Shown piece after piece: positions 1-12,420 of a stretch of 64,000 nt of DNA. Below the pieces are notes generated by a model that saw nothing but the letters and a program-made list of their open reading frames with translations, was not told the origin of the DNA and made no database searches. The DNA is from Hymenolepis diminuta (taxonomy: Eukaryota; Platyhelminthes; Cestoda; Cyclophyllidea; Hymenolepididae): NCBI GenBank assembly GCA_900708905.1, contig CAADRB010000009.1:1827286-1891285 (forward strand), in the 5' to 3' direction. How positions within the stretch are numbered: the first letter of the stretch is position 1; the number at the start of each line of letters is the position of its first letter. The position numbers were made by a program, and so were the translations under genes.

Positions 1-1375
1 ATTTTAGATGAATTAACAAACTTTCATATCCCCATTGAAAAGTATAATTTATCCAATTTTGTCATAGTAGAAGCAGCACAAATAGTAATAGTAGTAGGAG
101 TTTAGTGAGAAGACTTCTATACTGAAGCTGATTAGGTTTACGCTATGAAATATGGCGTGAATCACACGCCTACTCATAAAAGGAAATACGCATATCCACC
201 CACATCCGACAATATTCGTAATATTCACTGATTTCATGTAAAATTATTCCAAAAGGCTCATCTCACATAGCAGGGCTTAAACAGAATTAGACTCTACAAT
301 CTATAGTTCCGACCTTTGAATATAAGAATATCTAGATCTCAAATCTAAAATCAAGTTTTGACAAAGAACTTAGTACTTTGGTGTAAAACAAACTCAAATC
401 AGAATTAACAATGGATTCTCTTCATACTATCGCCATTTTAATAAGAGATTACCGTGCTTTGCATCAAATGGTTCATTACTCCAACTTTTAATAGATCTGA
501 AAATAGTATTATAAGAATTTACATTAGTATAATTGGTGTCGGACGTTAAATCTCCACCACTGGAACGCGTGTAATAGATTGAGTCAGTGACATGTATGAA
601 TTTTCCCTGAATATGAGTGTTGACTCAATATTATAAAAGTGTCACCGAGCACGGGCTTTGTCTATCTTTCTACCACCTTCTCTCCTTGTAAGGAAAACAT
701 GTAGGGAAATGCGAAACTTAAACACTCTTAGCATTCTAAAAATGAGTGATAGTGAATAAAAAGGCAGATAAAATTGTGCAGCCACAATACCGAACCAAAT
801 AATTCAATCAGTTACAAAAAATAGGTTAGTAAAACATTAGTTGATTTTGGATATTCATTTGAAAACTTGCATATCTAGGTCACCTGTGTTTTGGTCGATC
901 TGTTAGAATGCTAGGCTCATTTAAGTTCTTTCATTAACTCCTTTTTAACATTAAATTTTTAGAAAATCGCTGCAGTTTTATTGAAAACACGTTTCACCAT
1001 TTTAATAGTTAGTTAATAAGGTGCAAAAACTTTGGTAAAAGTGAAGAAACTGATGTTCATCAATAAAAGATCCCAAAGCGTATAAGTTTTATCTGGTTAA
1101 CATCGTATTATATTGCTTCAAAGGCAACTAATTAGATTGAAAAACTAGATGACATGGGGAATTCGATTGCATTCAAGTCACTGTGTCTCAACTGTGTCTC
1201 ACTGGTCCAACGAGTTTCTTATAAGGGCACCTCCGTTAACCTAAGGTATATGCTGACGGCACTTTTCTTAAAGGGTTCGATAGGCTTTTAGCACTAGTAA
1301 TTCGCTACTTAAATTATTTTATTAACTGATATTAAATTAAATATAATGCTTAACCATTTCCACTAAATTTAACAG

Positions 1376-2074
1376 GACAACAGTCGGCGTGGAAGTTAAT
1401 GCACAGCCGGTCACTGGCGGTCAACTTCTGACTGTCCTAAGTGACAAATTGTCATTGAATATACAAAGCTGTGGTGGGTTACCTCCGGTCGTCAACGCGG
1501 CTTATGCTCCGGGTTGTGTCCAGCTTGTTAAGCTGAATTATAAAGAATCCAGTGCTCTCATCATCGTAGGTTTTCCCGCTCTTTTTCAAGCACTGTACTT
1601 ACTACGTAAAACCAGATTAATAAGTTTGACTACATTTTATCTAAACAGCTCGAGAAGAAACACCTAATGCCTGGTGACACCTTACGTATCTTTGTTTACA
1701 CCGACAAGAAGGGGGTAGTGAAGAAGGCATTTGCAGAGTTGATCGTCTCGTATAACCTTCCAGAGATTGGTCTCTCGGATAGTAATGATGTTATAAAGGC
1801 AAAGGAATCAGCAGGTGTCGAGCTGTTAGACAGGAGTTCCAAGAAACGTCTCACGCGAAGGACAAATTCAGTCTTCGTTTCAAGGGTCGGTGATACATTC
1901 CCACCCAGTGATACAAATAATACGCCCAATGGCCGTTTGAGACTTACAATGGATGACAAACGACTTATGCCAGAGTCCGCCCGTGAAGAGGGCTGTGTGC
2001 TTGAACTAAAAATACCCAAAGATGTGGAGCCTTCTATTGAAGCTGGTGATGTTCGTATTCGACACCATGTGCGG
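1376..2074 (+). CDS. Unrecognised protein, two internal exons (partial gene)
   Basis: Two exons at 1376-1565 and 1649-2074 join in frame. Acceptors are TTTAACAG and TCTAAACAG; donors are GTAGGT and GTAAGT. The first exon begins with one base completing a codon, and both donors fall in phase 0, giving about 205 residues. Codon use looks coding and is much less AT-rich than the flanks. The product has an MPGDTLRIFVYTDKKG segment that looks like a beta-strand domain, followed by a basic and hydrophilic stretch (SSKKRLTRRTN) and another beta-like segment. I do not recognise the family. The segment after MPGD resembles the MG domain/bait arrangement of alpha-2-macroglobulin or TEP proteins, but no thioester motif is visible and I do not assert it. 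The 5' exons would lie before the window; no convincing exon follows in the next 10 kb, so the gene either has a long intron or is a fragment. Confidence 0.6.
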
Positions 2075-5000
2075 GTAAGTTGCAATTCTTTAGCATATAG
2101 TGTCATTTATGAGATAATACACCTGATAATTCCTTGGTTGAGAACTGTGTCAAAAGTGTACATATTTATATTAATTTCAGTTAGATTTTAGTCATGTTGT
2201 TTTAAAATTTGTAAGTCTCATTAACACCGGAGAACATTTTGGTGTAGGGAAGGAAAACTATACGTTTAACGATAATCACGCAATTTTATTTCATAAATCG
2301 GGTTGTAAAATGCACCGGAAATAAATCAGAGAAGCAGAACTGAATGAAAATAACCATTACAGAAAGAATTTTGTCATTATCTCAATTAGTTTTTATGCAA
2401 CAAAATTTGATTCCTTTAGTTGTTAAATTTATGAGAAAAACTTTTGGTTTTTAATAAAAGGACGTAAATAGATGAGATTTTAGTTATAAACACTTTCATT
2501 AAATAATAAGTTCGCAAACTCCTGTTCATATCTGCGTAGTTGATATTTGATAAATTTTATTTCGAATATTCCATAGGAGTGTGCCGCAGTAACTGATAGT
2601 TTTATAATGTTATCACAAATATTTTCAATCATGGAAATCTTAATAAGCCCGCTGTCTTGCTGATTTCGAAGAAAAAAGTGTTTGAAAATAAATTCGAATA
2701 CGATTATGAACGCTAGAACCATATTTATAGTGTGCGAAATCTGTGTCAGTTTTATACATAAAAAAATATTGGTACATCATTTTGTTCATTTTGGAGCCAA
2801 CTTACTTCAGTTATCAGCCAATGCTAATGCTAACTTTATTTTGTAACCGCAAAGGTTCAATCATTCCACATTATTCTCTAGCATAGTAAACTTCATCACC
2901 GATTCACTTAACGTCATGCATTATCAATTGATCAGTTTCCCACAACCAATCGAGATTCATCTAAACGCAATAAGTTTGCTCTCTCATAAATCCGTTTTTC
3001 AAAATATTTTGTGTAGTTTCCTAACTATGTATTAACTAATGGACCAAGGAGTATCATTTCTTGAATTTATCTGCCGACTACTTGATGGTCAATGTTTATG
3101 TATGCTAAGTCAAGGGTTACGACATCAGAGCTCATCGGCTTATAGCTCAACTTAAAGGGTGGTCGAATAAGAGATTCTCATCAGAGTAGTCCCAGAGTAT
3201 CTTTTTTGTATCTGACTTAAATATACTTTAAAACTCTTTTAATAGTTTTGGTAACATCTTTCTAAAATGTAATTAAATCATATAGGCATTCGGTTATCAA
3301 CTGAATAGTATTTTGTAACTTGGTTTAAAAAGAACTATCTGCTCAACTATTGTACTCTGAAGTAAATGTTTAAATATTTGACATGTCTGAGGTTATATAA
3401 GAAAATAGGAACTCTGACAACAGCCTTTACTCTTCAACGTTCTATCAAAGAAGGTCGTGTCCTCACAGAGAACTGAGTTTTATCTGATCTCCGAGTGTAT
3501 CAAACCACTTGAGCGACTTCCCCACTTTCACTTCCCTTCATAAAATTTTTGGTTTTCTAGAAAAGCTCTACTCTATACAGCCCCATCTTTTTTCTTCCTT
3601 ATATATAGTAAAGATGACAATAAGTGAAAGTAATGAAAGTTCAGTCAGACTCTCTAAACTTAATCGTAAATTTCAAAGTTACGACAATGCTTAACATAAA
3701 GTCATACTTCCTTATAGAATGCAAAGTTTGAGATCAGATTTCGCAACAAGGGTTGATAAGTGAATTTTTTGTATCTAAATCACTAGTTCTCACGAGACAA
3801 CTTTAAAATTCACTTGACTAATATAAAAAAGTGAAATAATTAGTACGGCGTATAATTCAATCAATTTTAAAATTTATTCAGCAATCTGTATTAACTGAGT
3901 CATCTCCCTAAAAACAAAAGTGTATGAATTCCTGGTGGGAGAAAGAAAACTGAATAGAATATTCTGTAACTCAAAAAAATGCAGCTACTGACGTCACCTA
4001 ATGCATATAAGCAATCCTTAGTTTATATCCGTTTGTTAAAAGGCGAATAAAGAACTTATCCTCTGTAAATCGGGAAACGTAAATTTTATCGATATACAGA
4101 GGTAAAACACTTTCAATTCTCGTCAAACTGAACTTGTGAAATTCTTTGAAAAGCACTTTTCTCCAGAAGGACGACTCTGTTATCAGATCAATCAGTAATA
4201 TCGGTTTTTTCCTTTTAGTTTGTAAGAACCTAAGATTTAAGTAATTATAATTTTTTGAATTAATCTCTGACTATTCAGTTCTTCAATATATCACTTAATA
4301 TCGATTAGCAGAAGAAAACGAATCAGAAGAAGTCATTATTTCAAACTGTGAGAAATCCTATAGCAGTATTAAAGGTATGATCACGGAATTAAATGGAAAG
4401 GATTAGGGTCAGAGCATTAGAATACATTAGTAATCACTTCATTTACATTCGCCGTTGTTAGCAGGCATATGTCATATCTTTATGGTCAAAGATTCCAATT
4501 TCCACATGTGTATTTATGTCCACGATATATAAATTTATTGACCATGCCACTTCGGTAGACTATTGCCTTCGAATAGCCAAAATCAACTGGCTAAAACCGG
4601 CTGGGATATTTTTAATATAATGAACAATTTTTCTTCTTGGCCATAGCTCTAAAGTCAAGTTTGAATGTTGATATGAAATCTAAACCTATTTTTATTAAAG
4701 ATTGGAATTTGAAATACTCATTTAATATAGTATCATTTGTTGCGGCTAAAATTTGAGCTTTCTACAAATAACATGTAGGCCTTCAGTCTTAAGCTGCTAT
4801 CCGTGAATCGAAGGATGTCTAAAATCCAACATCTCATTGTCACTAAATTACCAACCCCAATTACTTCAAGTTAGAAAACGAGAGAGTAGTTGAATTCATC
4901 TTATTGAATTAATACATGAAGGGACTGTGTCTTGTGGGGAGGGCCAACTTTTAGGGCTTTATTTGTGTCCAAAATTGAGGACTTGATACAAAAATCTTAC

Positions 5001-6007
5001 TAATTCGAGAAACCACACCAGAAATGGAATTAGTGATAAGTCACATACTCCATAGATTAAATATAATGAAAGAGAAAAGAAACAACCTTTTTATATACCT
5101 ATTAATACAATTTTAAATATAATAAAAACAGCGCTTAAAAATATCCTTTCGGATTTCTTCCATATAGGTTCACTTGGATGTTCCTCATCAAAGGAAACCA
5201 ACCAGTCAGGCTCAGATGATCACAACGGCGGAGACATTGAAACACAATTACACAGTCAAATATATCAAATTCATTAATTAATGAGTGAAGAAACGAGGCC
5301 GTTAACTTAAATATATCATTATACAAATTAAATTGTTTCATTTCATTCAAATATATTGAATAAATGAATCTGTCCTGATCAGTAATTCTCCTACTATTAA
5401 GAAAATAAATATTAAACCTAAATGTTCGCTATTCTGGTACTTCAAAGGAGATTGTATTATATAAAAATAAGGAAAATATCCGCTAATTAAGAGAAACAAC
5501 TTGTTTTGTTACTTAAGAAAAATCAGTAAAACGTCATGCTGTAAGAATCTTTTCATTATTTATATGTTTAGTTAATTTGAAGTTATCTATTTCCATATTT
5601 TTTGGGCACAAAGATTCAACCATTGATATAGTATCTCTAAGAAGATTTGTTCTAGTTCATTTGCTTTACCTCCACAGTCATCTAACCTGATACAGCTAAT
5701 GCTAACAGTCTCCCCAGATCAGCATGGATGTACAATAACCAATAAGCAACTTGGACCTGAGATATATTTAACCACAAACTCATGCTGATTCAGAGTGAAG
5801 TAATTATTACGACAAAATGGTTTCTTCCTCTTATACTTGAATTTTTTTATTTCTCATGCTTCGTCCTTCTACCTTCCTTACTCTTATAGAACATTTGGCG
5901 CATTAATTCTGTCTTGCCTTGTCTTTAAGAACCTATACGTTAACAACTTATTTAGATCGTGTTCTCTAGAGTTGGACTGTTTCCTACGATGACAGACTGA
6001 GGGTCCC

Positions 6008-6029
6008 ATATATATATATATATATATAT
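6008..6029. repeat. (AT)n microsatellite
   Basis: Uninterrupted AT dinucleotide run of 22 bases. Confidence 0.9.
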
Positions 6030-9000
6030 TCTCGTGAACTACATGACTCAGTACCGCAGCGACCAAAATTCTTCCCAAATGAAGAAAGATACCTTTCTCT
6101 CAGTTGGTCATCTACCTTTAAATGTCTTTCTTATTATTGATAATAAGTTTGGACATACAGAATGCCTTTGAGACAATTTGAAAGTATTTTTAGAAAGGTT
6201 AACGAATGCAATTGCCACCTATCCAATGCCTGACTTACTGTAACCTATCGAATGAAAAAATATTATCGCCACTTCTGTCATCTCCGTACTGGATCGGATT
6301 CAATCATAGCGGTAGCATTATGTTATTGGTAATTTAGAAACAGTTCCAGTTTCCTTACCACCTTTCTCCCAATGATCTCCTCACTTGTCTTAAGTTATTT
6401 TCTCTTCTTTGGTCGAACAAGAAAACAAAAACGTTTGTAATATTTACTGCCAAAGAGATTTACTTACTTGTTATCCACTTTCTAAATATCATATAGATGA
6501 CCAGACGGATTGACTTCATATACTGAAATAGGTCGAGTCGCATTGTTGGTATTGCTTAGATCAATTCAGATCTTCAAAATGAATAGAATATAATTATATT
6601 AAAATCGCTTTTCGCACACCATTTATTCTCCTTCCAAGCGGAATTTTCGGGTCAGACTATCTGGCTTTCCGCCGTTCAGGGAAATATCGCGTATGACAAA
6701 AGAGAATCAAAAATATCACCTGAATCCAGTAAATTACAATGGTCTAATGTTAATAGGCCAGAGGCGGGTAGAACTAAGTACAGTTCGATGATATGCATTG
6801 AGTGTGAAGTCCCTCGTAGTGTCATTTTTTACTAATACAAACAGAGTTAGAAGACGTGCATTCTGTTCAACGTCTCTGGATTTTTCAGTGGGTGCAAGTG
6901 ATTGCCTCGATATGGCAGTTGACGAAGATATATCTTGACGATTGGAAATTTCAAATATAATCGAGGAGTGTTGTAAACACATTTCAATTGGAGAAGATTA
7001 ATAGGAAGGCAAAACTGGGAAAAATAGCTTTAAACGGAAAGGTACTATAGATTACGGACAAGACTGGTCACGGTGACTTAAAAAGTACAAACCACCGACC
7101 TAGTGTAGAAAGCGCAATTAGGTAGTAGCTATATCACTATCTTGGATTTTCTGGCATGGTTCACTGCCACTGCTGGTTATCTAGATAGGTCGTTATTAAA
7201 GCGTATAATATAGAAAAGGCAAGTAAATATGAAAAGACATAATGTCCACAAGGTGTATCAATGATACAAATAAAGACCAAGCAGTATAACTGTTACAAAA
7301 TTTGGGAGGGAGGCGGTAATTTTGTCTTTATGATCATTACTTTCTAACTCGAGTTAGCGTTCTCATAATAGCTTAATACCCTGATCAAATCAGCAGTCAA
7401 GTTCCTCCCAGGATTGATCCACTTTGTATGCAGGCGTGTGCTTTCCTTTGGTTCAGCAAGGTAGCAGACTTACTTTTAATGTGCTTGTGGTTTATATTAT
7501 ATAATTTTGTCTTCTGCTGATATGACCATTCGATTCATTCTAAGTCTATAAACAAATTTTTAGTGGTATAGTCTAAAATCTCATTTCAATGATTATAAAT
7601 AAGAGATATACGTAAATACATGAGGATGATTAATGACAAGGTATTTAAATTTGTTCATTTTTATGAGACATGGTAATTAACACGTAGTCAAGGTCAGTTA
7701 TAACAAATCACTATACACGTAAATGAAAAAGCAAAAGACCGCAAATTTGCATCGAATGTTTACTCTTATAAAACATAAATGACAATGGTTCTGATGAAAA
7801 AAGGCGAAGACGACGAGAAATGCTCAAAAATATTTTAAAAAATCTAGTGAAATAAATATTACAGCTTTTATCTTTACGTTAAGACAGAAAAACGGATTGA
7901 AATCACGAGTTTGGGCATTGTGTAATAATTTTTTCTAGTAGCGCGTGGTTAGAACTTCGAACATTATTTTCATATGGCAATTTAAATCTTGTTTACATTC
8001 AAACAAGGTGGTGTAAAATTACGTCCAAGTTATTTCACCATTGGAAATCAAGGGAGCAGTTTGATATACTTAATCCTTATAATGAGAAGAACTAAACCAT
8101 ATCAATGAAAAGCTGAATTTTTAGAAAAATGAAACATCACCAAGATGACCTTTTACTTTCTTTTCATTCATTAACTAGCCTCGGTAAGAGATAAGAAAAT
8201 GGAGAAGAGATGGATTGGTTGACTGCAGTATTGAATGTTAACTGAGTTTTAAGTTTCAAAGAGTAAAAAGGGCGATGTACGGTTTTTGAGATGAGGCAAA
8301 CAACCTGAGAAGAGGCTAGCAACAAGATTATCAAAGAGAATCAGCGGTGTGGAAAAAAAGGCCTCAACTAAGTACTTCGAATAAGATCGAGGGTTAGTCA
8401 GGATTTTCATCTCAAGTCCGTGTAGGGGATTCATATCGGACATTTATAACTCGGTGGGGTGTAAAACGCCATCACTCAATTTAGATCACAACAAAGGAAT
8501 GAGGTTGATAGATTTGAGAACCTTACCTCATTGAGCTACGGAATTGTCTGGTTGCCTGCTTTCTAAATTTCATGGGATTTAGTGACTTTCCCTAAAATCT
8601 GATTATGTTTCAAGCACACAGTACGTACAAAAGCTCTTTAATGCATTTCTATCATCCCTCCAATCTCAGATGTATCGATCTCCGTTAATATTAAAAGGGG
8701 TAGATTCAAGGCTGGACAGAAAAGCCAAGGAACAAGACTGAAGCTAGACGCAAAACTACCCTCATTGGAGAATCTGGTCTGAGTTGAGTAAGTCAGACAT
8801 ATCGCGTATACGAAACTTAGCGCATTCAGTTATTTATCTCTATTTTTCACTATTATCCTGTGTTGACGAAAACGCCTCAAATAAGGCTAATCTTTCTTTA
8901 GAAGATAATGAAAAGGCGTCCTGTTGATTTGTAGGGACGTTTATTTGATTAAACCTCCTTTTCTATCAGAAATAATCGATCTAGTCGGCATTTGGATTGT

Positions 9001-10720
9001 GAGAGACACCGAGCACCCAGGAAATGATAAAGTTCAAGATATTAGTAAAGTTATTTATTGTTTTGTTTTTAATGTATGGTACCTGAAGTACTCACTGATT
9101 ACTTATTCCCGCAAAGCTTGACCATGTTTTTAGTCAAATGGAATATTTTTTTACCTCCCCGCATTTAACTTGAACCTCTGCAATACCTATCAAGCCGCGT
9201 TTGGAAGTAAATTCAATTTTATCTTATTTTGCTTTATGACTAAATTATTTCGCTTTAAAATCGTGTGCGCTGACGAAGCCCAGTGTTTGAGTTCATTTTA
9301 CAGTCACGCCAATCTAACTGCAGGTATTTTTCTCCGTGACTCATCCCAGTCACTCACGCTGTATCTGATTCTCTTCACCTTAAAAAAATTTCAGACAATC
9401 CAAAACGCAGAGTTGTATGTCTACCTAATGCGATGTCATGGATTGTGGAGAAACTAACTTTAACTCGCGTTGTATTGTGTGTTTTGTGATGATTCATTTT
9501 AACCATGCTGCTTCTCAAACCACTAATTGGAATTGATATAAATAGGATGTTAATATCAAAAGTCGTTAAGACCAATCCCAAATATTTATAATAGCGTGTG
9601 TTGCCTGTTTAAATTACACAATAACAATCTATGCAAATCTCGCGTTACATTCTTAATCAACTTCTCGCTGCAATCTATTATCCAATTGGCTTTTAACACA
9701 ACATCCTCGAGATGGCACTGGAGATCATAGGAGATTAATCCTGAAATATGAAGTGTAAAACACTCGATCATGATGTAACACACTATATCTAAGTAGAATG
9801 AGGTAAGCTTAATGGATCCAAAATTTAGATTCTTTTATAAAGTTACAATTGTTTGAAGCTTCCCACTACCGTAATATAGCCACTCGAACCCATACAGAAA
9901 ATTCTGAACTGCTTGGTATTCAAGACGCTTTATTAATAGATCAAAGATTAATGATATAGACGTAAAAGTTTCGACTTTATAATTAGTGGCTGAACTTCAA
10001 CTCATCCCTGGAACGATAGTTTTGCTTAATTTAACCGTCAGTGTGTTAGGAGCCAAATGCGTCCACATAGTTATAAGAGTGAAGGGCGATTTTGAGATCT
10101 CCTTCGGAACGTGAATTATTTATCCCAAAACAAAGCATATTCTTGGCAGACTTGAATGTTATATCATATTTCGCTCTTCATTGCCACTCATTTGAGCTGT
10201 TACGCTGTTCTTTGGCTTTCGGTTTTTCCCCATTAACAAAAATGGCATTTTTTACTTTACCGTAACAGCCAACAATAATGCTCACAACTATCCTCTATAA
10301 CAATATTCATTGCTCACGTTTCAAAACTCGATAGAAATATTCACCAAAAAATGCATCATTACAGGTTCTAGCAATGTAAGTATTGCAATGTAGTCTAGTA
10401 GTATAATCGTAAAGAATATAGCAATATTCTTCACAAATTAGCATCCCTTTTCTCTTGACTTTTCAAATGTTGAACACTATTTAAGCATATTCATTCATTT
10501 ATTCACTGTCATGATCTCATTAGTTTCAGTGTAGACTAGAAGTATAACATAACTGTCCCACGCTGAGTACACAAAATGTATACATGTATTTTTATTATGG
10601 TTATTATTACCCACAATAATACGAAAAGTTTTACCATTTTTATTTGTGGACAGCAACTGGTATCGAATAACAGTAATTCCAGTAACGGAAACATTGGAGG
10701 TCCTACTTCATCTGATTTTT

Positions 10721-10823
10721 GGATTCAGGTTATATAATATATACTAAATGGGCAGTTCATGTTCCAAAATCCAACCTTCACGATTGGTTTCCTAGATTGC
10801 ACCAAACACTTGTCTACGATGGC
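10721..10823 (+). repeat. Short dispersed repeat, copy 1 of 2
   Basis: Aligns by eye with 47291-47395 in the same orientation. Shared features are GATT..., TTATA(T/C)AATAT(A/T)TACTAAA, GGG(C/T)AG, and further down CTTGTC followed by AATG or GATG. Divergence is substantial, so this is an old element of unknown class. Confidence 0.4.
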
Positions 10824-12236
10824 TTGTGCTTATTGATCGGCATTATTCAATAAATAAAGGCCGATCTTGTCGTTTCACCTTTTTGCATGTTTAAAACCAG
10901 TTCAGTCTACGTCTGAAATTTATTGTTTAAAAGAGGTCGGGAAGGCGCTGTGACTCAAGGCAGAGATCATAACTGGTTTAAAATCACAAGAGTCTGGATG
11001 CTTACTTATTAAATCCAGTCATTATTGTAATATAATTAAATCACTTCCTGAACTAATATATGTGTGAGAACTATAAGATGTTAGGTTTAATGTGGGTAGG
11101 TCAAACTTGACTGAATCAAAATCTGGAAATATTATTATGGAAGAATTACTGTTCGAGTCCAGTCTAACTGACATAGTACTGAACCTTTTTCTTCATATGT
11201 GTGTTATAGTAATTCATCAGCCTTTCTAGATTTCTCTGTCTTTCAGTCTTATTGAGGTCATTGCATATCCTTAATGTTCCTCGGACTGCCAAGGTGAACT
11301 GTCTATTTAAAAACCGTTGCACTGACCACTACCTTCCGGTTAGCAGTTTTAAACTGTGAACATTTCACGCTAACTAACCAAACTGTTCTATATTGATATC
11401 CATGTTTTGACCTATGTGATGTCCAGAAATACTGACACTAGACATGTCTAGAGTGTATTAGTTTTATTCATATCAGAACAAAATGGATGGAATAAGTACA
11501 ATAAGTCTTTGTGAATAATAAATTCATAATTTCCATTGGTGATCGCCTGATTTGCTATCGGAACACTGATTTCATGCAGTATGTTACTGGCTACAATCTC
11601 AAAAATCTTCGTCTCTCTTAAATTTAGTATTTATGGCTGACCAAAATGTGCGTTTGTCCTTTAAGAAAAATATAGAGAATCCTAGTGCTCAGAACAGCTT
11701 TTACCTTAAGCTGAAAGGGATATATGTGCAGAGACGGCACGATTGATTTTTTTGTCTTTATTAACAGTGGAATCAACCCTCATCTTCGCAGTCATTGTTA
11801 CTCAGAAAAAGGGGAGTCAAATCGAGAATATTGATATTCGGAACTTTAGGTCATAGTCAATAAACAATACTTATTAATTATAAAATAGACAACCAGATTA
11901 AAATAGGATGCAAATGAAGTAAGGAACTTTTAATGTCTTCTTCTTTACGTCATTCCATTTCATCCATTTGATGTCTTTTCCTGATTAAAAATTGACTGTC
12001 TCTTAGACCATTCATGCACAATTTAATTTAAAATATATGTATAAATATAATATAATGTGAACAATTTAATACACAGTAAAGAATAATTTCAATTTAGCCG
12101 AGTTCAATTTCATGACTGACATTATTTTTCTATAAATTCTAATTATATTATATAGAATAAAGTATTTTTCTTACACCTTATGCACAAATTGATAACTATT
12201 CCCAAGAAGAATGCTCGAAGTTGGGCTAAATAAATA

Positions 12237-12242
12237 TTTATT
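12237..12242 (-). terminator. Candidate poly(A) signal of TMEM144-A
   Basis: AATAAA on the minus strand, about 180 nt downstream of the TAG stop of TMEM144-A. It is a motif match only. Confidence 0.35.
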
Positions 12243-12420
12243 ACATTAATCAGAATATTCTCCATAATTCTTATACAGAAATAGTAAAGAATGTTAATTC
12301 TCGAAAGTATCGGTGATATTAGGATGTAACGGATGAGGATGTGAGGACTGAAGTGTGCATATACGTGTGAGAAAGGCCTGAAGAGTTTTGAGTTTGTGTT
12401 TGAGATTACCTTTTTAACAG

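Larger units (their letters stand above)
2075..12236. other. Long AT-rich stretch, no gene recognised
   Basis: About 10 kb with only short, low-complexity open frames lacking plausible splice sites or family resemblance. It would hold the downstream intron of the gene ending at 2074 if that gene continues. It contains an (AT)n tract at 6008-6029 and, at 10721-10823, a copy of a short repeat also seen near 47291. Confidence 0.6.

Noticed and set aside
9170..9457. 95-codon plus-strand frame with a Cys-containing stretch and an internal CAG|GTATTT donor
   Set aside because: No acceptor, no recognised domain and an overlapping frame on the other strand.
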